A DNA stretch of 5,900 nucleotides from NCBI GenBank assembly GCA_023265535.1, contig JAHFTI010000292.1, positions 1 through 5,900 on the forward strand, read 5' to 3'. The position numbers and the translations under genes are program-made. A model generated the notes under the pieces. It had not been told where the DNA came from. It saw nothing but the letters and a program-made list of their open reading frames with translations, and made no database searches. This DNA is from Opitutaceae bacterium. Lineage in GTDB: Bacteria; Verrucomicrobiota; Verrucomicrobiia; Opitutales; Opitutaceae. Below, piece after piece: positions 1 to 5,900 of this stretch (position 1 is its first letter; each line of letters starts with the position of its first letter).

Positions 1-1
1 G

Positions 2-1093
2 GTCGGCTCCATCCCGGGCAAGCGGGAGACGCGTCGTTTCCTCGGCACCCATGTCCTGACGGAACACGACGTGCGCAAGGGCCGCGTCTTCGAGGATCAG
101 GTCGCCTATGGCGGCTGGTGGCTCGACCTCCACCCCCCCAGCGGCCTGGATGCGATCGACGAGCAGCCCTGTGTGCAGCATCACTTCGACTCCCTGTTCA
201 CGATTCCCCTGCGAAGCCTGTACTCGCGCAATGTTGGGAATCTCTTCTTTGCGGGCCGCAACATCAGCGCCACGCACGTGGCCTTTGCCAGCACCCGCGT
301 GATGGGAACCTGCGCAGTCATGGGGCAGGCGGTGGGAACCGCAGCTGCCCTGGCCGTGGATCTGCTCCGTGCCCAGGCGGACTTCCAGGGCTCCAGGTCA
401 GAGCCTGCCGTCTTGGCTGTCGGAGGCGGCAATGGAACGCATCCCTTGCACGCAGCCCAGGGCTCGAACGGCTCGTGCAGCGCTTGCGCGAGCGCCGTGG
501 CCACTGAGTCGCAGCTGTCGATCGGCACCATTTTTGATGAGGCAATGATCGGACGGCTCCAGCAGACCCTTCTCAAGGATGACGCCTTCCTGCCCGGCAT
601 CAGGGAAAATGATCCGGACAACCTGGTGCACGAAGCGAGGATTTCCGCCTCATCCGAGACCGCCGAGGGCCGCGCCCACCAGGTGGCTGACGGTTTTACC
701 CGTGAATTGTTCACCCATCTGGGCAACTGGGCGGATGGTGGCACACACCGTTGGGAATCGGTGGGGCTGCCCGCCTCGCTTGACCTGAGCTGGCCGGCAC
801 CCAAGACCATCTCCGAAATTCATCTCACCTTCGATTCCGGTTTCCAGCGCGAGTTGATCCTCAGTGCCAGCGACTCCCACACCCGCAAGGTGGTTCGCGG
901 CCCCCAGCCTGAGCTTGTGAGCGATTACGAGATTCACCTCGACGGAGTGCCTGTCCTATCGGTGACCAAAAACATCCTGCGCAAGCGCGTCCACCGGCTG
1001 CCGAGCCCCGTGGCCGCGAGCCAGCTTCGGATCGTGGTGAAGTCCGCCCACGGCGTGGACCATGCCCGCATCTTCGAGGTCCGGGCCTATTAG
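2..1093 (+). CDS. FAD-dependent oxidoreductase (FAD_oxidored type), 5'-truncated, with C-terminal discoidin-like domain
   Basis: This is the 3' portion of a gene that begins upstream. The frame is open from base 2 and gives 363 residues before a TAG stop. The GTG at base 71 is an internal valine codon, because family-like sequence (PGKRETRRFLGTHVLTEHDV) precedes it. Near residues 83-117 the motif AGRNISATHVAFASTRVMGT, followed by CAVMGQAVGTAAAL, is the conserved C-terminal FAD-contacting segment of the PF12831-type family. Residues about 184-212 (LQQTLLKDDAFLPGIRENDP) continue the family pattern. Residues about 214-363 look like a beta-sandwich of the F5/8 type C (discoidin) kind, possibly carbohydrate-binding. 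Between these parts lies an apparent Gly/Ser/Cys-rich insertion at about residues 127-178. The N-terminal Rossmann glycine motif and any signal peptide are outside the window. Family membership is firm. The substrate is unknown; a role in modifying sugars or carbohydrate-linked compounds is inferred only from the adjacent glycanase genes. Confidence 0.9.
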   Translation, partial: VGSIPGKRETRRFLGTHVLTEHDVRKGRVFEDQVAYGGWWLDLHPPSGLDAIDEQPCVQHHFDSLFTIPLRSLYSRNVGNLFFAGRNISATHVAFASTRVMGTCAVMGQAVGTAAALAVDLLRAQADFQGSRSEPAVLAVGGGNGTHPLHAAQGSNGSCSACASAVATESQLSIGTIFDEAMIGRLQQTLLKDDAFLPGIRENDPDNLVHEARISASSETAEGRAHQVADGFTRELFTHLGNWADGGTHRWESVGLPASLDLSWPAPKTISEIHLTFDSGFQRELILSASDSHTRKVVRGPQPELVSDYEIHLDGVPVLSVTKNILRKRVHRLPSPVAASQLRIVVKSAHGVDHARIFEVRAY

Positions 1094-1113
1094 GAACTCC
1101 GCGGCAGAGTGGG

Positions 1114-1140
1114 ACTCGATGGCTTCGCCTGCCATCGGGT
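1114..1140 (+). terminator. Intergenic hairpin after the oxidoreductase gene (possible U-tract-less terminator or 3'-end stabiliser)
   Basis: ACTCGATGGC (1114-1123) pairs with GCCATCGGGT (1131-1140) across a 7-base loop. The stem is 10 bp with one G-U wobble, and its inner 7 bp are perfect Watson-Crick pairs. It starts 20 bases after the stop codon of the oxidoreductase gene. No T-run follows, so it is not a canonical intrinsic terminator. It could instead partly terminate transcription, protect the upstream mRNA end, or be an operator-like palindrome. Confidence 0.45.
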
Positions 1141-1170
1141 ACGCTGGACCGTCTCGATGCGTGCCCAGGC

Positions 1171-1176
1171 GAAGGA
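1171..1176 (+). promoter_or_regulatory. Ribosome binding site of the GH16 gene
   Basis: GAAGGA lies 8 bases before the ATG at 1185 and is a good match to the Shine-Dalgarno consensus. It supports that ATG over two upstream in-frame ATGs. The one at 1062 lies inside the preceding coding region and the one at 1119 lies inside the hairpin. Only the start at 1185 places a signal peptide at the N-terminus. Confidence 0.7.
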
Positions 1177-1184
1177 TCCTTTCC

Positions 1185-3014
1185 ATGAAGAACCCCGTCC
1201 CACCCCTGGTTGTTTTCTCAGGTCTCCTCGGCACTGTTCTTGCCGCGCCGCCGACCCCTGACTACGAGCTGCTCTACGCCGAGGAGTTTGAGGGCACCCG
1301 CGTCAACGAGGCCGATTGGACCTTCCGCGAGGGGCGCCGCACGGTGGGCAGCTACGTCAATGGTCTCAACTTCGCCCGCAACGTCTCCGTCTCGGAGGGG
1401 AGCCTGCGTGTCGCGGTGCGCCAGGAGATGATTGACGGAGTGGTGGAACACACCGGTGGTGGTGTCATCTCGACGCATCGCTTCGGCTTCGGCTATTACG
1501 AGTGCCGTTCGAAACCCTTCATGGCGGGCCGGGGCGTGCACAGCGCCTTTTGGCAGAGAGGGGCAGGCGAAAACAATTCGTTTTTCGAGATCGATTCCTA
1601 CGAGCTCGATTCGACCGAGACGATCGCCACCAACAATCTCTATGTCGACCTTTCCCCGGTGAAGGGTGGCTTGCCCTGGCCTCATCGTGCCCACGTCCCG
1701 CTCAAGCTCCCCGCAGACGGTTGGTGGGTGGATGCCTACGAGTACACTCCCGAGGGGGTCATCTTTTATGATCACGGAGTGAAGGTTGCGGAGGCTGAAT
1801 TCCCCGACCTGATAGGCCAGCAGAATATCTGGCTGACCGCCTTGAATGGCGTGCGTGGGATCGAAGCGGACAAGCAGCCCGGGGAGTCCCTCTTCGACTA
1901 TTTTCGCTACTATGCGAAGGACTACCCGGGCATGAACCTCCTCCCGAACGGGAGTTTCGAATACAACGTGGGGAAGCCCCTGACGGCCCCCATCGCCTGG
2001 AAGGAAACGGGTGATGTGGATGCGAGCATCGTCGCCGCCTCCGGGACGGCCTCGCATGGCGACCATGTGCTTCGGCATGCGGCCGACCGGCCCTGGCGTG
2101 TCACCACCTCGCAGAAGCTCGAGTTCATCCGCAACGGCGAATATGAGTTGCTGGCGCGGGTTCGCCGCAAGGGCCGAGAGGCGGAAGGCAGGATCACCGT
2201 GACGGGGGCGGGCTCGGAGCCGCAGTCCGTCGTGGTGCCGGTGTCTGCGCAATGGCAGCTCCTCCACCTGAAAAAGGTGCTGGTGGCCAACCATTGCGCC
2301 ACCATCGAGGTGTCCTCCTCCGGAAGCGCCGGGGACTGGCTTGAGGTGGATGACATTCAGTTCATGAAACCCCCGCTGCCCAACCAGGCGCGGCGTCCCT
2401 CGCGTGTCCTGGGCAAGGTCGATGAGTCCAGGGAACCACGCTGGCAGATCGGACAGCGGGTTCCGCTCACCTTTGTCGGTGACGATCGTTTCTATTTTTT
2501 CAGCCGCAACGTCGGCCACGGCGATGCCGCGACGGTCGCCCTTGAGCTCACCGTTCCCAGCTTGACCGACACCATTCCGATCTCGAGGCAGCCCCGCGAG
2601 GGCACGGGTGGGTGGGCGCTGCGCCTCAGTGCGTCGGGAGATGTGGCTTTCTGCGTCGGGAGCAAGGAGACCAACCGCGAGATCGTCGCACGAGGCGTCC
2701 TGCGTCCGAACACGCCCGCCCGAGTGGCTGCCGTCTTTGATCGTGGCACGGCACGCCTCTATGTGGACGGCGTGTTGCGTGCCTCCGCCACCGGCCTGCA
2801 GGTGACGCCGACCAGCGGCGAGGTGGGACGGCTGGGTGCAAGCCAGAACGCCTACCAGGTTGCAGACGACATCATGCTGGCGACGAGCGAGGGCGAGGCC
2901 CGTCGTGCCGCCACTCCGCGACTGCGGAATTTTGTGGGCCTTGTGCGCGATCTCAGGATCTACAATTGCGCCTTGGAGGATGAGAGGATCCCGGTTGGCA
3001 CCACTTCACCCTGA
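1185..3014 (+). CDS. Secreted glycoside hydrolase family 16 protein with CBM4/9-like and LamG-like modules
   Basis: The gene encodes a 609-residue exported protein that probably cleaves internal beta-linkages in a polysaccharide. Residues 1-21 form a signal peptide: a short basic start, the hydrophobic stretch LVVFSGLLGTVLA, then AAP. Residues about 25-249 are the GH16 catalytic jelly roll. GFGYYECRSKPF and HSAFWQRG precede the active-site strand FFEIDSYELD, which fits ExDxxE with E135 as nucleophile, D137 as helper and E140 as acid/base. A downstream strand carries the family-like YTPEGVIFYDHGVKV. The six-residue motif is the form shared by laminarinases, agarases, porphyranases and kappa-carrageenases. 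Residues about 251-394 (from NLLPNGSFEYN to WLEVDDIQF) resemble a CBM4/9-like beta-sandwich. Residues about 415-605 resemble a LamG/concanavalin-like module (RLYVDGVLRA, VRDLRIYNCALEDERI). There is no visible C-terminal anchor or sorting signal. GH16 is confident, the accessory modules are moderately so, and the exact substrate is open. Confidence 0.88.
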   Translation: MKNPVPPLVVFSGLLGTVLAAPPTPDYELLYAEEFEGTRVNEADWTFREGRRTVGSYVNGLNFARNVSVSEGSLRVAVRQEMIDGVVEHTGGGVISTHRFGFGYYECRSKPFMAGRGVHSAFWQRGAGENNSFFEIDSYELDSTETIATNNLYVDLSPVKGGLPWPHRAHVPLKLPADGWWVDAYEYTPEGVIFYDHGVKVAEAEFPDLIGQQNIWLTALNGVRGIEADKQPGESLFDYFRYYAKDYPGMNLLPNGSFEYNVGKPLTAPIAWKETGDVDASIVAASGTASHGDHVLRHAADRPWRVTTSQKLEFIRNGEYELLARVRRKGREAEGRITVTGAGSEPQSVVVPVSAQWQLLHLKKVLVANHCATIEVSSSGSAGDWLEVDDIQFMKPPLPNQARRPSRVLGKVDESREPRWQIGQRVPLTFVGDDRFYFFSRNVGHGDAATVALELTVPSLTDTIPISRQPREGTGGWALRLSASGDVAFCVGSKETNREIVARGVLRPNTPARVAAVFDRGTARLYVDGVLRASATGLQVTPTSGEVGRLGASQNAYQVADDIMLATSEGEARRAATPRLRNFVGLVRDLRIYNCALEDERIPVGTTSP

Positions 3015-3033
3015 TACTCTGCTGAGAAACCCG

Positions 3034-3070
3034 CCGGCCACTGAGTTGGGTTGCCTTGCAGTGATGCCGG
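3034..3070 (+). terminator. Intergenic hairpin after the GH16 gene (possible U-tract-less terminator or attenuator)
   Basis: CCGGCCACTG (3034-3043) pairs with CAGTG (3059-3063) and GCCGG (3066-3070). This gives a 10-bp Watson-Crick stem with a 2-base bulge (AT, 3064-3065) and a 15-base loop. It starts 19 bases after the GH16 stop codon and ends 33 bases before the next ATG. No T-run follows. Its placement relative to the stop codon mirrors the hairpin in the preceding gap. The role (terminator, mRNA protection or regulator site) is not determined. Confidence 0.4.
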
Positions 3071-3103
3071 TCATTCCTAGGAGCAAGACTTCACCACCCC
3101 CAG

Positions 3104-5900
3104 ATGATTCACACATTCGTCCGACTGAAGGCCCGGTGTTTCTTCGCCGTGGCCGTGCTTTGCCTCATGCACGTCTTGGCGTCGGCCGCCGAGCAACAGG
3201 TGCCCGGACAGCGGCTGGCGCTCGACAGCGGCTGGCGTTTTCACCTGGGTGACATCCCGATGCCCGAGATCAAGGGCCATGGACCGTCCTACAACAACGC
3301 AAAGGCCGGGCGCGCGTGGGGGGCTGCGGCGCCCGATTACGACGACAGTGCCTGGAAGCGCCTGGACCTGCCGCACGATTGGGTGGTCGAGGGGCCCTTT
3401 GATCCCAAGGAGAACATTGCCCAAGGCTACCGGCCGCGCGGTGTGGCCTGGTACCGGCGTTATGTGCAGTTGGACGAGGCGGATCGTGGGAGGCACCTGG
3501 AATTGCAGTTCGACGGCATTTCCACGCACGCCACAATCTGGGTGAATGGGCTCCTTGTGCATCGCAACTGGTGCGGCTACACGCCCGCCTATGTCGACAT
3601 CACCCCGATCGCGACCTATGGCGACCAGCTCAATTCGATCGTTGTGCGCGTGGATGCCAATCCCATGGAGGGCTGGTGGTATGAGGGCGGCGGCATCTAT
3701 CGTCACGTGTGGCTGGCCAAGCGTGCCCCCGTGCACCTCGTGACTGACGGCGTGTATGCGAATCCGGTGCGCGCAGCCTCCGGCGACTGGACTGTCCCCG
3801 TGGAGGCGACGCTGGCCAACATCGGGCAGGCCACGGCGTCCGTGGTGGTGCGTGCGGAACTCCTCGACCCCGAGGGGCGCGTAGTGGTGCAGGGACAGGC
3901 AAACGCCGAGGTGGCGCCGCTCGGGCAGTCCACCGTCCAGGTTCCCCTCGCAGTGGCCCAACCGCGTATTTGGTCCTTGGATACGCCGACCCTGTACACG
4001 ACGCGTGTGTCCGTGCTGGGTGGCGGGCGGCCGGTGGATGAGGCGCGCGTCACCACGGGGTTCCGCACGATCCGGTTCGATGCGAACCTGGGCTTTTTCC
4101 TCAATGACAAGCCGGTCAAGATCAAGGGCACCTGCAACCACCAGGATCATGCCGGCGTGGGTGTGGCGGTGCCGGATGCGCTCTGGGAGTACCGCGTGCG
4201 CAGGCTGAAGGAGATGGGCAGCAACGCCTACAGGGCCGCACACAACCCTCCCGCCCGAGAATTCCTCGAGGCCTGCGACCGGCTCGGGATGCTCGTGATG
4301 GATGAGAACCGCAATTTCAACCACACGCCCGAGTACCTTGGGCAGCTTCAGCTGCTGGTGCGGCGCGACCGCAACCATCCGAGCGTGATCCTCTGGTCCG
4401 TCTTCAACGAGGAACCGATGCAGGGGACGGAGCAGGGGCGCGAGATGGTGCGACGCATGGTCGCAGAGGTGCGCCGCTGGGATACGACCAGGCCCGTCAC
4501 TGCTGCGATGAACGGAGGCATGAACAACCCGCACGGGGTGTTCGAGGCGGTCGATGTGATGGGCTTCAACTACTGCCACAGCTCGTATGATTCCTTCCAC
4601 GCCCGCTTTCCCATGCTTCCCATCCTCAGTTCCGAGGACACCTCGGCCTTCATGACACGGGGGGAATTTGAGACGGACCCCGCCCGAAATGTCATCAGCT
4701 CGTATGACACGGAATTCGCCTCCTGGGGGCGATCCCATCGGGAGGCCTGGAAGCTGATTGCCGACCGTCCTTTCCTGGCAGGCGGCTTTGTCTGGACCGG
4801 CTTTGACTATCGCGGAGAACCCCAGCGTCTCAGCTGGCCTTCCGTCTCCTCGGTCTTTGGCATCATGGACCTGTGTGGCTTCCCCAAGACCGCCTACCAC
4901 ATCCACCAGGCCCAGTGGATCGAGGACCGTCCCGTGCTGGAGCTGGCGCCGCACTGGAATTGGGGCGGCCGCGAGGGACAGCCCATCAAGGTCATTGCGA
5001 TGACCAACGCGGACACGGTCGCCTTGCACCTCAATGGAGTGCCCCTCGGGGAGAAGACGGTGCCGCGTCTCGATTATGCGGAGTGGTCCGTGCCCTATTC
5101 CCCAGGACGCCTTGAGGCGGTCGCCTTCCGCTCTGGGCGTGAGGTGGTCAGGACGGTCGTGGAGACCACGGGCGAGGCGGTGGCGCTGCAGCTCCTGCCT
5201 GACCGCAGCACGCTCGCCGGCGATGGCCGTGATGCCATGCCGATCACGGTGCGTGCCGTGGATGCCCAGGGGCGCGTGGTGCCCGGAGCCGCCCCGCTGG
5301 TCACCTTGGCCGTGCAGGGTCCTGGCAAGAGCCTGGGTCACGGGAACGGGGATCACAACTGTCACGACCCCGAGCAGGGACCGACGCGTCGCCTCTTCCA
5401 TGGCCTGGCCCAAGTGATCGTCCAGTCGCAGGCGGGCAGTGGGGACTTTCTTGTGAGTGCCTCCGCTCCAGGGCTCCAGTCCGCCGTTGCGCGCATCCCC
5501 GTGCTTCCCGCTCCCCCCATCGCCGCGCAGGCCGCCGCCGATCCGCTCTTCCAGGTGGGCGCCTGGCGCATGGCGCCCCCTTCACCCACGCAACCCGATC
5601 CGCTTCAGGCCATGTCACAGGCTGACATGAACAGCTGGGCCAGCATCCGTCCCGGCACCTGCCAGACTGCCGCCGCGGGTCAGTGGGTGCTCTACCGCTC
5701 CACCTTCACACCCTGGCGTTCCCTGCAGCTGGAAGGGGGCACGATCCTTCTTCGCCAGATTGCCGGGGCCGGGTCCGTCTGGCTCGACGGTGTCAAGGTG
5801 GCCGAGCTGCGTGGAGGCGCCGACCAGGACCTCAGTGTCGAGGTGCCGCCCGGAACCGAGCCTCGTACTCTCACACTGCTCCTGCAGACGGGCGAATCCA
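3104..5900 (+). CDS. Secreted glycoside hydrolase family 2, beta-galactosidase-like, 3'-truncated by window end
   Basis: The frame stays open for 932 codons from the ATG at 3104. TGA at 3062 closes the frame upstream, and no ATG, GTG or TTG lies between. Residues 1-28 are a signal peptide (hydrophobic core FFAVAVLCLMHVL, then ASA), so the protein is probably exported. The N-terminal sugar-binding jelly roll spans about 36-208 (DSGWRFHLGD, LPHDWVVEGPFD, GVAWYRRY, WWYEGGGIYRHVWL). An Ig-like domain spans about 209-325. The TIM barrel spans about 326-605, with KIKGTCNHQDHAG, YRAAHNPP and ILWSVFNEEP, where E436 is the acid/base. E511 in PILSSEDTS is the likely nucleophile, and FVWTGFDYRGEP follows. 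The E436-E511 spacing is close to that of the E. coli LacZ pair. Residues about 615-685 resemble DUF4982, about 690-800 resemble the GH2 C-terminal domain (LFHGLAQVIVQ), and about 840-932 look like a further beta-sandwich. Beta-galactosidase is the best guess, but GH2 also holds other exo-glycosidases. Confidence 0.92.
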   Translation, partial: MIHTFVRLKARCFFAVAVLCLMHVLASAAEQQVPGQRLALDSGWRFHLGDIPMPEIKGHGPSYNNAKAGRAWGAAAPDYDDSAWKRLDLPHDWVVEGPFDPKENIAQGYRPRGVAWYRRYVQLDEADRGRHLELQFDGISTHATIWVNGLLVHRNWCGYTPAYVDITPIATYGDQLNSIVVRVDANPMEGWWYEGGGIYRHVWLAKRAPVHLVTDGVYANPVRAASGDWTVPVEATLANIGQATASVVVRAELLDPEGRVVVQGQANAEVAPLGQSTVQVPLAVAQPRIWSLDTPTLYTTRVSVLGGGRPVDEARVTTGFRTIRFDANLGFFLNDKPVKIKGTCNHQDHAGVGVAVPDALWEYRVRRLKEMGSNAYRAAHNPPAREFLEACDRLGMLVMDENRNFNHTPEYLGQLQLLVRRDRNHPSVILWSVFNEEPMQGTEQGREMVRRMVAEVRRWDTTRPVTAAMNGGMNNPHGVFEAVDVMGFNYCHSSYDSFHARFPMLPILSSEDTSAFMTRGEFETDPARNVISSYDTEFASWGRSHREAWKLIADRPFLAGGFVWTGFDYRGEPQRLSWPSVSSVFGIMDLCGFPKTAYHIHQAQWIEDRPVLELAPHWNWGGREGQPIKVIAMTNADTVALHLNGVPLGEKTVPRLDYAEWSVPYSPGRLEAVAFRSGREVVRTVVETTGEAVALQLLPDRSTLAGDGRDAMPITVRAVDAQGRVVPGAAPLVTLAVQGPGKSLGHGNGDHNCHDPEQGPTRRLFHGLAQVIVQSQAGSGDFLVSASAPGLQSAVARIPVLPAPPIAAQAAADPLFQVGAWRMAPPSPTQPDPLQAMSQADMNSWASIRPGTCQTAAAGQWVLYRSTFTPWRSLQLEGGTILLRQIAGAGSVWLDGVKVAELRGGADQDLSVEVPPGTEPRTLTLLLQTGES

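Noticed and set aside
181..810. A 209-codon open frame on the minus strand opposite the oxidoreductase
   Set aside because: Its composition is shadow-like and it lacks domain motifs. The plus-strand frame carries the conserved FAD-contacting motif.
1062..1184. Upstream extension of the GH16 gene to the ATG at 1062 or at 1119
   Set aside because: The extension would overlap the oxidoreductase gene or run through the hairpin, and would bury the signal peptide. The ATG at 1185 has a well-spaced GAAGGA.
1218..2519. A 433-codon open frame on the minus strand opposite the GH16 gene
   Set aside because: It has the same codon-aligned antisense register and the same explanation. No domain is recognisable, whereas the plus strand encodes GH16 with its catalytic motif.
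3051..3080. A possible promoter in the gap before the GH2 gene (TTGCCT with TTCCTA about 17 bases on)
   Set aside because: The -10 match is poor and the elements overlap the hairpin. A chance match is likely.
2836..3252. A 138-codon plus-strand open frame spanning the end of GH16 and the start of GH2
   Set aside because: It overlaps both real genes in another frame, crosses the intergenic hairpin and shows no domain. Its Arg/Pro-rich sequence is typical of an out-of-frame reading.
3077..5413. A 778-codon open frame on the minus strand opposite the GH2 gene
   Set aside because: It runs in codon-for-codon register with the GH2 frame, where antisense stops require sense TTA, CTA or TCA codons, which this GC-rich gene avoids. 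The translation is His/Arg/Gly-rich with no recognisable domain, while the plus strand shows clear GH2 motifs throughout.

Overview
The window is a GC-rich bacterial segment with three genes in a row on the plus strand, separated by gaps of about 90 bases. The gene content is an FAD-dependent oxidoreductase with an extra C-terminal domain, a secreted GH16 glycanase carrying binding modules, and a secreted GH2 beta-galactosidase-like enzyme. The strong G/C bias at third codon positions and this family mix resemble polysaccharide-degrading Verrucomicrobiota (Opitutales-like) or Planctomycetota. That placement is inferred from family style only, because the window holds no phylogenetic marker.

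Layout: (1) Bases 2-1093 are the 3' part of the oxidoreductase gene. Its N-terminal FAD-binding region lies upstream of the window. (2) Bases 1094-1184 are a short gap with a strong hairpin, followed by a good ribosome binding site. (3) Bases 1185-3014 are a complete gene for an exported GH16 protein: signal peptide, catalytic domain with an intact ExDxxE motif, a CBM4/9-like beta-sandwich and a LamG-like module. (4) Bases 3015-3103 are a second short gap, also with a hairpin that begins about 20 bases after the stop codon. (5) From 3104 to the window end is an exported GH2 enzyme. At least 932 residues are visible, both catalytic glutamates can be identified, and the frame is still open at base 5900.

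Likely joint function: the two exported hydrolases fit endo-cleavage of a beta-linked polysaccharide (GH16) followed by removal of terminal beta-galactosyl residues (GH2). A galactose-containing polymer such as an agar-, porphyran- or carrageenan-type galactan is a reasonable hypothesis, but the sequence does not fix the substrate. The oxidoreductase belongs to a family that I recall occurring near glycoside hydrolases in these phyla, with no substrate I can name. I see no mobile element, CRISPR array, tRNA, rRNA or clearly new system. The most unusual items are a Gly/Ser/Cys-rich insertion in the oxidoreductase and the matched hairpins in the two intergenic gaps.
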